NCBI GenBank assembly: GCA_005223375.1
Contig: RXOD01005234.1
Coordinates: forward strand, 1-15,175
Direction of reading: 5' to 3'
Source of the DNA: Amoebophrya sp. AT5.2
Lineage: Eukaryota > Sar > Dinophyceae > Syndiniales > Amoebophryaceae
DNA length: 15,175 nt
Part shown: positions 1 to 9,786 of the stretch, piece after piece
Numbering within the stretch: the first letter of the stretch is position 1
Layout: the number at the start of each line of letters is the position of its first letter
Program-made: the position numbers and the translations under genes
Notes under the pieces: model-generated
What the model was told of the DNA's origin: nothing
The model's input: only the letters and a program-made list of their open reading frames with translations
The model's database searches: none

Positions 1-788
1 CGGTTCAGCATCGCACCGCCCGCCGCCGCGGCCATCCCCAGGTGGTGCGCGCCGGGATGCACCATGTGGTGGAAAGAGCGCGGCAGCGGCATGCCCTGCA
101 GCTGCGTTCCCGCTGCCGTCTGGCCCATATTGTACGCGTTGGCAGGATGGGGAGCCGGTTGGTGGTTTTGATGGTGGTGCGCATGCGGAGGTCCTCCGCC
201 GACGTTTCGGACGTGCTGTGACGGCTTGTTTTTACCCATCATGTGATCCGCACCGGCTGCCGGCGTGGCTGCGCGGGTGCCGACGCCGCGCTTCGGAGGC
301 GGCAGAACACTGTTCCCCGGCAACACCGTCGCGGTACCGCCTCCACCAGAAGATGTCGCGCTCGGTAGATGCGCGCGGCCCTGCGAACCCGCGTCAGACT
401 CTGGGCTGGTGTCGTCAGCCGTTGGCGGCGCGAGAAAAGGATTCGCTGCTACATGTTGAGGCGTGGAAGTGCTCGCGGCAACGGGGAGAACTACGGATCC
501 CGGACTGCTTCCGCCCGCAATACCACCACCTCCGACCGCCGCAGGAGCAGTTGTAGCACCTGGTCGTACGTAAGTAGTCGTGCATCGATTTATCAGAATT
601 TCATCGATCAGCAACACATCGACATCATCTTTTAAATTTAAAAATTTAAATTAATGGTTGCACTGTAGGCCCGACGAGGAACCGGCGGCGGATATGAAGC
701 GAACGAAAAAAGCAAAGATGATCGTACCTGCTGTCGTGGAGGCAGCCGCAGGCACGCCGTCTGGCATGGATCCGCTCACTTCAACCAT
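1..788 (-). CDS. Low-complexity His/Gln/Gly/Pro-rich protein, 5' part only, two exons
   Basis: I do not recognise this protein. The start is ATG at 788-786 in a strong context (ACAATGG), with an in-frame TAG four codons upstream. Exon 1 (788-728) encodes 20 residues beginning MVEVSGSMPDG. A GTACGA donor opens a 99-nt intron (629-727), and exon 2 runs from 628 through base 1 without a stop. The join is phase 1 on both sides and makes a GAT codon, giving ...STTA-DDVDVLLIDEILINRC. That acidic/hydrophobic stretch is the only non-repetitive part. The rest is Gly, Ala, Ser, Thr and Pro rich, then a HHHQNHQ-like stretch and many Met/His/Gly residues, as in disordered tails of RNA-binding or transcription proteins. 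The C-terminus lies beyond the window. Gene reality is supported by about 600 open bases and the phase match; function is unknown. Confidence 0.7.
629..727 (-). other. Spliceosomal intron with splice-site-bridging inverted repeat
   Basis: A 99-nt GT-AG intron of the leftmost gene. The donor is CAG|GTACGA and the acceptor is TTTAAAAG|ATGATG. It is phase 1 and restores the reading frame. AAAGATGAT at 714-722, just inside the donor, is the exact reverse complement of ATCATCTTT at 624-632, which spans the acceptor. A second perfect 9-bp inverted repeat, TTTAAATTT (631-639) and AAATTTAAA (642-650), sits next to the acceptor. Confidence 0.7.
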
Positions 789-2399
789 TGTTCGTGCCTA
801 GAGGGATGGGGCCGAGATCTCTCTCGCCGCCCGATCAGGAGGCGTAAACCGGATCCGGTAATGAAGTGAACATGGAATGAACAGTCCAGAAGAGCAAAAG
901 TTTGGATGACACCATCAACGTTAGGTATTATACGTACCTCGCTGTCGCTACCACTCAGGCTTATATCTTTGGGTTAACATGAACCGGCCCATGCTGTTGT
1001 TCTTACACGACGCCACGCTCGAAGCGGGAAGACGGAAACTAATTGACGACTCCTTCTTCTAATCACGGAATCTACTGGTCCTGCTCCGCCTGAAGGTACA
1101 AGTTGGCAGTGCGCATCTCGATTACTGGAAAGTGGGTGCGGACACTGGGGAGGATCTCTTGTTGCAGGAAAGGTGTTGCAAGATCCATTTATTTTCGAAG
1201 AGGATCGATGCAATTTCTGAACGCCCTTTATGCGTGATGGGAGGATCTTCTGACGAAGGCAAACCGAGGAATCAAGCATTTTACTTTCGTGATCACTACC
1301 ACAAGAGTATCATGTTTGCCGAAGCCTGTATTTGAACAGAACAAAGAGGTACTGGAAAGCCAGTGCTTGTACCCCGCCCCCTGATGCACACTTTCATTGC
1401 CTCTGTGACAGTGAATGTCGTGTGACGTGTATGTCTCTAACTAATTCGATACTTTTATTTTCGTCGTACTTGTCTAGTGGACTCGGGGTAGAAAACCGTG
1501 TTGAGACATCAACGCAAACGAATGCGAAAACGGGGCGTCTGATGCACGAGAGACTTGCCATAGAAACAAAAAGACATGAGCGGTCGACAAGAATAAGTAT
1601 TAAATGAAGTGTGCCGTGGCTCGACCCGTCGTTTTCAAACACACTTTCTCGCTCTCTTTTGTTTTCGCTCACTCGACAGGAACGCGGCTTCCGTTCCGTC
1701 GCTCGCTCTCTCGCACGGCTCACTCGTTTGAAACTTCGGGACACTACTCACCATTCAGCCGTTGCCGTGTCTTCGTGTCCTAGTACTTTTTTCGCATTAT
1801 ACATTAAGGTAAGTCATAAGATTTAGACAGAGAATGCATCAACATAGCGACAGCGAGGCTGTTCATAATGCCGATAGAGGATAGATAGGTAGAGTCAGAG
1901 TGCCGATGGAGCACAGACATTAGTTCTACGTACTAAAACAAATATAAGTAAACAGGCAACGTCGATTGAAGATGCCGACTCTGCTCGGAGTCCCGCTCAG
2001 CCAAACTATCTCGGCCACTCAGTGTCAGTCTGACAGATGTCTATCTGATAGATTCACTGATGTACTAGGTCTTCTTCAGTAAAAATCTAATGCAACTTAA
2101 TCAGCAAAAAAAAACTGAGAACGATGCCTGTTGAAGCTGAAGAGAAGGGCTTTCGGTACTGAAGATACTTGCTTCGTATCCGAATAACGACGAAGCTACG
2201 AAGGGAAGGCATCGAAGTGTTTCGATCGTAAAAGAGCTGCTTATGTGTAAAAGTCGAGAGCCAATTTGCCGAGTCTTCGTTTAGGTGGTGCCGTGCTGCT
2301 GCCATCATGATTAGCGCTCTGCCAACGCGGATCCGGATCCTAATCAACCTATCACCATCGGTGGATCTTCCTGCGATTTCGCGCCTGCCTTCGTGACCA
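789..2399. other. Gene-free spacer
   Basis: No convincing gene was found in this 1.6 kb. The open frames are short, Arg/Ser rich and overlap on both strands, as expected by chance in CTCGCT-rich DNA (about 1640-1730). A good-looking donor, AAG|GTAAGT, occurs on the + strand at about 1807 after a 65-codon open frame starting at 1611. No matching acceptor plus second exon could be identified, so it is not called. A word of this spacer, GGCGTCTGATGCACG (1534-1548), recurs in another spacer at 6120-6134. Confidence 0.5.
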
Positions 2400-2660
2400 T
2401 CACGGAGAAAGATCACGAGCATTAGCAGGAGGCTCATGGTCGTACATGTAGGGAGCTACGGCACGTGCATGCGGGTTCACCGGCGGTGGAACAAGAAGTG
2501 CCACTTGGCCCTCCGGTTGCTCTCCGACTATCAATCTAAAGTATAGGGCCGACTCACGCATGGCTACACTCACTTCGTCCTCGTAGCCAGAAGACAGTCC
2601 GAGTCCGAGAGAGCCCCAATTCTTTCTGCTGCAACGAAAGAGGAAGAGGAGCGAAGCCAT
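2400..2660 (-). pseudogene. Possible diverged duplicate of the neighbouring membrane-protein tail
   Basis: This is an open frame of 86 codons from ATG at 2660-2658 (MASLLFLFRC...) to the stop at 2400. Its segment EGQVALLVPPPVNPHA resembles GGQARSLPPPENPHA near the end of the membrane protein just upstream (about 3120-3190). The DNA agrees too: GTGCRTGCGGGTTCWCCGG is shared almost exactly between about 2465 and 3126. It could be a separate small protein, an additional 3' exon of the membrane-protein gene (a TTGCAG acceptor-like site lies at about 2628), or a decaying tandem duplicate. I cannot choose from sequence alone; no donor that would join it to the upstream frame is convincing. Confidence 0.35.
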
Positions 2661-2946
2661 CCGCCAGATCGAGACCGGCCTTCTTCTCCGCGAAGAACTA
2701 CACGTCAACTACATCAAGAACACTGTATAAAAGCAACCAACAAAAATCCCCTTTCCTCTTCCTTTCTGCATTCTTCTCCGTCTAGCGTCGGCCTCCTGCC
2801 TTTCGCACGACATTCTGGCGCTCGGGCTTGTCGGGGTAGATGAGACTTCACCGGCTGTTCCCATGATGATACGGATCATTTTCCGATCCGATTACCCAGG
2901 TGCTGGACCTCGCCGCTCCTGCTGTCCCCCTGCCATTGGGGACGCG

Positions 2947-5674
2947 CTAGCGGCGCCCTCTGCTGTTTCTTTCACTCGCTCCTGTCACGTGCGAACTAGG
3001 GGGGGCTCTTGGCGCAAGCGCTCGATCCGGCACCACCAGCCCGCTCGCGCCCAGTATTTTCCCGTCGACTTCGTACTGGTGGTCAGGCAACGGCGGAGCG
3101 GCATTTCCTTGCTCAGTTCTGGCAGGTGCGTGCGGGTTCTCCGGCGGTGGAAGAGATCGCGCTTGGCCTCCATCTACTTCCGACTTCGAGTCATGCAATT
3201 GTAGACCCATGACGGCCTGCCACTCCTGCGCCAGCGGCTGCATCACCTGGGGGTTTCCCCGGAAAGGATCAAAACCGGCTGGACCGTAATAATCATGTGG
3301 CCCTGGTGGCCCTCCTGCGTCAATACAACTAGCACAAGCGACCAAATTGTTCTTCGGCTGCGGCTGCTGGTCTCGCACGTATATTCGATAATCCGCAGTG
3401 CGCGTACGAGCACCACGAGGGGGCGCAAGAACATCATCTTCCTCCTCTTCGACGGGTGCTAGAACTCCGCGAGCGGACCGGGCAGGAGCTGCACCCCGTT
3501 GCGGTTCTTGGCCAGCAGAATGCGGACGATCCGGCTCTGGCGTCTGTTCCTGGCCAACGCCTTTTTTTATTTTTGTCCTCGTTTTTGCCCTCTGCTGGAG
3601 CGCCGCCGAGCGGCGGCATTCCAAAATGAGCAGCACCAAGACGACAGCCAACCCCAACGCAAAAACGGCAATGCCCGTAACGGCCCAAAAGAACCAGCTA
3701 CGGTAATGCCTGTCGCTGTCGCCATCCTGTCTTTTATTGGGCCGCTCCCACGGAGGCACGTACTCCTTATCCCACGGCGTGGGCCGGACAAACCCCTGAT
3801 ACTGCTTTGCCCAAGTGTCGAAGTCCTGCCATTTCACCGGCTGAATTTCGTGCAGCTTCTTCTTCGCGTTGTCCCGCAAAAGGTAAAAGAGGTTGGTGTA
3901 CTTTTGATTGTGCCCAAACGCAAGCCGACCTCCCGACTTTCCCTTAACAGGCCCGACTGCCGTTGGCATCTCGCGCTCGACCAAATCCTCGAGCGAAAGT
4001 CCGCCGCCAAAAGTCGGCCCGTCGTTGTGGAGCACCTTTAGTCGCACAGCCAAATTCCGGCCCGCCATGCGGCTGAGCAACTGGTGCCGGTTGGCCCAGG
4101 CAAAGAGACGTACACAGGCAGGCACTCCCTGCGTTAGACTCCAGCGCTGCTGCTTCGCGCGCCGCCACATCTGGTGCGGGGGCTACGAAATGCGCAAAGT
4201 ACGGCGTTTCTCCTGAAAGCATGCTTGCACTACTTGCCGCGTGCTTGGCAATTTCCTTCGCTTTTGGTGATAAGCTTTCGCTCTGCGCTGCCCTCTTCAG
4301 GTCCCCGACGAGTTCGTTGGTGTGGTCCAGCATTGCTCCCACAGGGCTGATCCACGCATCGGTGTTGCCGTACGCGAACGGCAGGAGCGCGCTTTGCAGG
4401 AGATGCATGCCTTCTCCTGCGTGGATTTTCAAATCCTCCCGCTGGCGCTCGCCCTCGATTAAGTTCCGCCTGACGCGAAACGTCGTCTTCTCGGCAAGAG
4501 TTAAGTTTTCGGGGTACGAAGACAGTCGCCCCCCTGTGTGGTCCTGCTCGTTCAGGCTGGCGAAATCCGCCGGGAAGTCAAGAATAGATCGGACCGCCTC
4601 GCCAATGGTCTCCTCCTCTTGCTCTTGGGGTTCACTACTATCATAAATGTCTGGGGGCCAGGGCCCCAGCAGGGCCATGGCGCCCTGCTGCACGGCTTTC
4701 GAAGTTGCTTGAAGCTGCACCAGGTGCGAAAATCTTTCTCGCCAGAGCCGCTGACGGTCTCGCCTTCCCTCCTCCCGTTTTTCCGGAGGGTAGTCTAGCA
4801 AGCTCTCCTCGCCCATCTTGTCGCCGACAGGTCCTGCTTCCGGAGGCGGTCTCATCGCTTTCAAAGTGCGCCGCAACGACGACACCTTCGACCAGGAATG
4901 CGCGTCGTTAAAAAGAGCCTCCCACTTCTTCTCCACGTACTGCTGAAAATACGGAAGCTCGTAACCGTCTACGGCGCAGGAACGCAGGAGCTGGTACCCA
5001 AATCCAAACGTACGCTCCAAGTCGCGAATCCGATCGAAGCTCTTTGCTGCGCCGCCTGGAGAATTCGAAAAGTCAGCCGAAACACCCCCCGTCTTCCTTT
5101 CCTTCGCTTCTCCAAAGTCAAAGAATAACGTCGGGTCCCTATCTCCAACTGGTAGGCGGTCCGGGTCGTTCTTCTGTCCTGGAGCGATTTCCAACCGCCA
5201 CTGCTCTTCTATTGCGTTTTTCAGATTCGCTTCCAATGTTGCGTCTGCAATTGGAGGAATCCACGCATCAAGCAGCTTTTTCCTCCCCGCGCGATCCGAC
5301 GCGAGGTATTCTTGTACCAACGGAGAGTAATCCCTCAGCATCCGCTGCAGCCGCGAGGCGGATTGCCGCGGCATTTCGTGTCCCCTCCACATCAATAGCG
5401 GGTTTCGCCCGAGATCTAAGCTGCTCACTTCCCAGCCTTTTTTGTGATGCATCATCTCTTGTGCATCGACTGCGGAAAAGTCGCTTGCCGCGTCAAGGTT
5501 GCGTATTAATTGTCGGGCAACAGGGTGTAGCTGCTTAGGCGGAGTGCCCAGAAAAACGTCGGTCCATTGCCAAGGGGATATCATGCCACTGCCGGTAACC
5601 CCCCAAAGGTCCTGGCTCGTCCCCCATAACAAGAACGAGGATGCGACGCAGCGAGGTCGCCGCATCCACTGCAT
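2947..5674 (-). CDS. Predicted single-pass membrane protein, unknown family, with internal frame change
   Basis: Not recognised. The 5' frame starts at ATG 5674 (AAAATG context). It is open to 3944 and rich in Trp, Arg and acidic residues, with many predicted helices but no known motif. The short N-terminal hydrophobic stretch CVASSFLLWG could be a weak signal sequence. The 3' frame is open from 4170 to the stop at 2947. It carries one clear transmembrane segment (3619-3696, WFFWAVTGIAVFALGLAVVL...) followed by a basic CRRSAALQQRAK stop-transfer region. The tail is Pro/Arg rich, with an EEEEDD patch and a PPPENPHA segment. I infer a large N-terminal domain outside, one helix, and a cytosolic tail. 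The two frames overlap over 3944-4170, so one intron or frameshift joins them. A GTACGT donor at 4113 with a CAG acceptor at 3957 (157 nt) keeps frame and would give about 856 residues. Two separate genes are an alternative. Confidence 0.65.
3619..3696 (-). other. Transmembrane segment of the membrane protein
   Basis: This codes for about 26 uncharged residues (SWFFWAVTGIAVFALGLAVV and on through LVLLIL), preceded by DSDRHYR and followed by ECRRSAALQQRAKTRTKIKK. The positive charge on the C-terminal side predicts that this side faces the cytosol. It is the only strong hydrophobic helix in either frame. Confidence 0.85.
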
Positions 5675-6562
5675 TTTCTTTTTCGAAAAGTAGAAGTATG
5701 CTGTCGTTTATATTCAAAAATCGAAACTAGAAACGAACCAACAACTCCTAACCTCTCCGATGCTACGCAGGTAGAAAGCAAGAAGTTCGATGTCCAGAAG
5801 TGGCCGGGGGCTACAGAAACACGGATGAAGTGGTAGGTAGACTTAATCTTAAGCTTAAGGCCATGCCGTGTACTATCGAAATCGAGCTGATAGATTACTT
5901 AGCCTGCTTGCGTTGGTGATGAAATCAGGTTCAACTTCAATCTGCGCCAACGTCGCGTGCTCGTACAATCGTCGTCGGCGATCTTCGTCATCGATCCTGC
6001 TCCTCGTGATCTCTGAACCTCGTCATGGTGATTTGGAGCGATCAGTGTGACGATTCATGAGCACCTTCGCGGTAGCAGCTGGACAATGTTGTGACCTTCT
6101 CCTCAACGACGAAAATCCAGGCGTCTGATGCACGTCGTCGAAAGACGGATTATAGATGAAGAAGACATGAAGATACTGCTCGGCGAAGTATAAAGTGAAT
6201 TTTTATTTAACACTCCGAGCGCCTTTGCCGTTCCCGTTCCCGTTCGGGGTGTTCGCTAGATCCCCACAAGGCCGAACGCGACAGGCCCGCGCAGACAGTT
6301 GCAAAGAAATGCAGCGCCACGCTGTCGCGGGCTCCTCCGCGCCTGTTCTTATGCCAGACCAATACCGTGGCGAGACGGTCAGTCCGCTCGTGGGCAGCTC
6401 CATTGAGGCCGATGGTATGGCCGTCTGGGCGCGTTTGCTTGCAGCCTACGCATCATCGTGCTGAAACGATCACAGTCTGCTGATCATGTCCATCCTGGCC
6501 GCGGTTCGTCCCGACAGCTCCCGCGAAAAAAATGCAACAAGAACAAGCGGCTGTGATGAAAA
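5675..6562. other. Gene-free spacer, left part
   Basis: No supported gene. A perfect 12-bp palindrome, CTTAAGCTTAAG, lies at 5848-5859. An 89-codon + strand frame (6195-6464) exists but shows no signal, motif or family feature. Confidence 0.4.
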
Positions 6563-6814
6563 ATGGAGTCGCTTAGAGTAATCTGGCTACTGTCCCTCCT
6601 GCTCCTGACTACTGCAGGCGCTCTCTGTCTGAAATTTTACGAATACGAAAATCGATCATGGTCAAGGTCAACGTTACCACACCCCGCAAACTGTTACGAA
6701 CAGGCGCGGCATAGCTGCGTGTTCTTGCGACGGCTCCGAAGAGCAGCTGCTGCCGCAAACGCGTACGCGATCGCGAATTTGATAAAATGTCAACGCACAA
6801 CCTCGAACACTTAA
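6563..6814 (+). CDS. Possible small secreted protein with signal peptide
   Basis: An 83-codon ORF with ATG in a strong context (AAAAATGGAG). The N-terminus MESLRVIWLLSLLLLTTAGA is a textbook signal peptide: a short charged region, a long Leu-rich core, then small residues that fit cleavage near AGA|L or ALC|L. The remaining 60 or so residues contain three Cys beyond the leader and are Arg/Ala rich. It could be a short secreted peptide, the first exon of a spliced + strand gene, or chance. It is opposite in strand to its confident neighbours and has no recognised homologue. Confidence 0.3.
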   Translation: MESLRVIWLLSLLLLTTAGALCLKFYEYENRSWSRSTLPHPANCYEQARHSCVFLRRLRRAAAAANAYAIANLIKCQRTTSNT

Positions 6815-7329
6815 CGATCAGCAGAGTAGAGAGAGAGAGGGGGAATATGGACACTATTCAAGGCCTACCCCTACGCATTCATTGGCTACGTTGGACCTGC
6901 ACTAGCATAAGAATCAGCATGCTCATGCTCCTGTTGTTCACCACCTAGTTGTGGCGCGATCTGGCACCGTAGTACCGTCGATGGATCCGGATGATCACAG
7001 GAGGATCCTTCTACCGATGAGTATGCTGGTCCTGGTCAGGCTAAGATTACTGGATTCAGATCACCATGACCAACGCCCCTCCTCGAGTTGAGGATGCGGC
7101 GGCATGGGCTATCTGTCCAGCACCTTACCCAAAACCCAACGGACCCCTAAACGATTCATCTCCATCTTTTGCTTTTGTTGTTGGCTCTCGGCCGGCAATG
7201 CGGACGCCTTTGTCCTGCATGCCACAATGTATGAGTCATCAGCTCATGTCAAAACGAAGTCTTTTCCCGGCTTGGTAGGCTCGTACAATAACTGTCTAAA
7301 TTTTAAACCCCAGCCATTAAGACCGCAGG
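6815..7329. other. Gene-free spacer, middle part
   Basis: No supported gene. It includes a GA-rich microsatellite run (6827-6843) and GGATCC/GATC-rich text around 6980-7010. A + strand frame at 7104-7391 has a hydrophobic stretch (ISIFCFCCWLSAGNADA) preceded by basic residues, but nothing else supports it. Confidence 0.35.
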
Positions 7330-7590
7330 AGACGCCAGGGAACAGCAGGTCGGCGACAGTCCGGCTAAAGTCCTGGCAGCTGTGCTGCTAAGCCTAAGAC
7401 GTGATGAGCCGCATGGCGACAAGCACTGGCTCGAGAGCCAGGCTGAGGCCGTTCGATCTCCGTGGAACGGCCACTAAGCGGACGACTGAGCACGGATTTT
7501 GCGACAACGACGTATCTTGGGTTTCATTTCCGGGGGTCTCACCGGCGCCAGTCCAGGAGGGTAGTCCCTCCATCTTAAGACTGTCCCAGT
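7330..7590. ncRNA. Candidate structured RNA (hairpin-rich stretch)
   Basis: Several perfect stems occur in 260 bases with no convincing gene. They are GCCAGG/CCTGGC (7334-7339 with 7372-7377), GCAGC/GCTGC (7376-7388), CTGGCT/AGCCAG with a four-base loop (7426-7441), GGCCGTTC/GAACGGCC (7447-7454 with 7465-7472), and GGAGGG/CCCTCC with loop TAGT (7556-7571), the last nested in AGTC/GACT (7550-7582). I compared it from memory with tRNA, SRP, RNase P, U1-U6, group I/II introns and hammerhead; none fits. A GTGATGA box (7401-7407) and CTGA (7443-7446) resemble C and D boxes of a snoRNA, but the terminal stem is weak. A + strand frame (7401-7922) and shorter - strand frames also cross here, so a coding explanation is not excluded. 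The strand of any RNA is undetermined. Confidence 0.25.
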
Positions 7591-7933
7591 GGAAAAGTTT
7601 ATCAATCAATCTTTATCAATCCTCGGACTTCCAGAAGAAAGTTCCTTGTCGGCTGTATCGAAGAACGGCCGCAACTAGCGAGTTCGCGTTCTTCCGGCGC
7701 AGGGGCGGAACAGGTAAAAACTTGTTTGAAGAGCTCCGCGATAAGCAAGCTTTCGTCTTCGAGCTCTGGAATTGTACAAATTGTTTCCGAGATAAGGAAC
7801 AACAACAATCGGCCGCACAACTAAAATGCTTCCCCATCTCAATCAACCATCAAGCGGAATCATCATTTCCGCGGGCTTACTTTCCCTTCAGCCAAAGCTG
7901 CTGGACCTGGAGCTGGTGGTGAACGCAAAAAAA

Positions 7934-9786
7934 TTAATTCTCTACATACCGCGCGAAGGCGTTGCCGAAAATCGTCTCCTCCGCCGGTTTCACATCGAAC
8001 AGGTACCATTTCTCGTCCACCTCTCCGCACTCATATTCGCGAATGTATTGAAACATGCCCCTCAGGTCCTTGCGCCAAGCCGCCCAGAAAGCAGCTCGCT
8101 CCGGCTTACCACCCTCCGCTAGCTCCCTGTGACCACTCGCCTCGACGAAGACGTAGTCTGCTTCCAAAGGGGACGCGGCCATGGCGGCTGATTGGCGGTT
8201 CATTTGGTCGTCGACGGCAGCGAACATTTTCCGGTACGACTCCGTCTTCTGCTTCTTATCCGAAGTCTTTCGCGTAGTTCCCGCATCTGCCGCAGCTTCT
8301 TGCAGTCCGCTTGCGGTAGCACTTTTCGCCGCAAAATCAGAAATCTGGGGCTGTGCGGACGTCGCGGCTGCCGTTTGCGCCGGGCCTCTGGGTTTTGCGA
8401 CTGCCGTGGTCCTGACGACGACGGAACTCGACACAACGGCTCCGGTAATCATCTGCACTCGGCCGTTGCCGCCCCAGGTAGTAATTCTGTTGCGCTTCAC
8501 CTTCATCATCTCCTCCTTGGTGAGCGGTTTCTTCACGGGGGCCTTCCGCGCGCCTGCGGGAATCGGCAGAGCGGTCGGCGGAAGCTGTAAAAACAAGGAA
8601 GATGTTTGTTGTCGGAGTGGGCAGCGGCGCCGGTTGTCCAGATTGATTCACTGATGTATGAAGACGAACGTACGTGTTCAAAACAAAGCGCTCTGCCTCT
8701 GAGACCAAGCGGAGAAAAAAAAAATACCATCTTCAGCACGGCGCCGGTGCTTGTCATTTCCGCAGGACGCGCGGCCGGCGTGAAAATGCCGAGTGCGGCC
8801 AAGTGACCAACACTCATGCTCATCGGACACGGACGCATGGAAGCCGTCGTCATTTTGAGAGTCGTGGCTCTGTTGCTGAGAGAGTCCCCAGAATGGTACC
8901 TACTGACTTCAGCTTCATTGGCGACGACGGATCTCGACACAACGGCTCCGGCAATCCTCTGCACCCGGTCGTTGCCGCCCCAGGTACTAACTCTGTTGCG
9001 CTTTTCCGCCTCCATTCCGTTTGCGCGGAAGTTGGGTTTTGCTGGAGTATGCGGGGCGACGAGTGGCATTTGCGCTATCTCGGGACAGCAGTTCGCTAGT
9101 TCAACTCTCCGCAGCCGCGTGTATGCGGCGTATTCCGATGACGTCTTCGGAATCTTTAGAGTGACAACGTGATGCACGTTTTTCGCGTCCTTGTAAACTT
9201 CGAAAACTGCATCGCGCCACTGCACGATCTGTAGAGCCTCTAGTTGCACCCCGTCCTTCTTCGCCTTCTCCTCCATCAAGGCCCTCACTTCGGGATGCGC
9301 GCACAGTTTCGTGAGAGGTCTTCCTGCGCCATCCTCGACGGAGGCAAGCTGCCGTGCACATGCCGCTGCGAGCAGGTCGGAATATTTGTGGAACTTCTGC
9401 TTCTCCTCGTCGACAGACACTGCCGCAGTCGCGGACGACGCGGCGGGACTGCGTTTTCCTCCTTCTACTTCTTCGTCACGCTTCCGTAGCGGTAGCTGCT
9501 GTCCAGCACTAATGCTTCTCTGCTGTGGCGGTGTTGACCACGTCCCATCGCACGAGGCAATGCTTTCCTCTTCGTCCAAACACGGCAGCGCTGCTGAATG
9601 TGGAGCTGATCGCCGTCGAGTGTCTTCGTCTTCGAGGAAAGCGCGGCGAGCGGATACGGACGAGCAAGAGGGCGGCGAAAACTCCGATGATGGGCTCGAA
9701 CTGTCCGGGGACGACTGTGAACGAGACGAGTGTAGCGCAGCTCGGCGGGCCACATCAGGTTCTCGTGCTTCGTGATGCAACGCCAT
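7934..9786 (-). CDS. Unrecognised two-exon protein with internally duplicated WGGN segment
   Basis: The ATG at 9786-9784 (AACATGG) is preferred to an upstream TTG. Exon 1 is 9786-8674 (371 codons) and exon 2 is 8584-7934. A phase-0 intron of 89 nt (8585-8673; GTACGT donor, TTTTTACAG acceptor) joins them to give about 587 residues. The first 110 or so residues are Ser/Arg/Glu rich and probably disordered. A better ordered region follows (roughly residues 115-250, including a WRDAVFEVYKDAKNVHHVV stretch). The 27-residue segment KRNRVSTWGGNDRVQ... (residues 262-288) recurs as KRNRITTWGGNGRVQ... (residues 401-427). The C-terminus, FWAAWRKDLRGMFQYIREYE...FARYVEN, looks globular. I know no family with this motif. 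A second acceptor-like site, T10 followed by CTCAG, at about 8699-8727 suggests that splicing may be more complex or alternative. Confidence 0.7.
8417..8497 (-). repeat. WGGN segment, copy 2 (81 bp)
   Basis: Direct repeat of 8923-9003 with 7 mismatches in 81 bases (about 91% identical), 506 bp apart and in the same frame. It encodes KRNRITTWGGNGRVQ and 12 further residues. It lies in exon 2. Confidence 0.9.
8585..8673 (-). other. Spliceosomal intron, 89 nt, phase 0
   Basis: The donor is GAACAC|GTACGT and the acceptor is TTGTTTTTACAG|CTTCCG. It has a pyrimidine-rich 3' end and joins two frames in phase 0. Without splicing the upstream frame would end shortly after 8533. Confidence 0.7.
8923..9003 (-). 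repeat. WGGN segment, copy 1 (81 bp)
   Basis: Partner of the repeat at 8417-8497. It encodes KRNRVSTWGGNDRVQ and 12 further residues, begins on the same codon boundary, and lies in exon 1. Confidence 0.9.

Noticed and set aside
1611..1826. First exon of a + strand gene ending in an excellent AAG|GTAAGT donor
   Set aside because: The peptide is Ser/Arg/Leu-rich from CTCGCT repeats, and no second exon with matching phase was found.
7401..7420. Hammerhead ribozyme core (GTGATGAG...)
   Set aside because: The second conserved block GAAA and the third helix are missing.
7447..7472. tRNA suggested by a GTTCGATC T-loop-like word
   Set aside because: The flanking bases form a long hairpin rather than a 5-bp T arm, and no A box or acceptor stem fits.
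7401..7922. 173-codon + strand open frame as a gene
   Set aside because: No motif or biased composition. It crosses the hairpin-rich stretch and its shadows are equally open on the other strand.
8699..8727. 29-nt intron (GTA T-run ... CTCAG) upstream of the called intron
   Set aside because: Its length is not a multiple of three, so removal would break the frame leading into the well-supported 89-nt intron. It may be an alternative acceptor.
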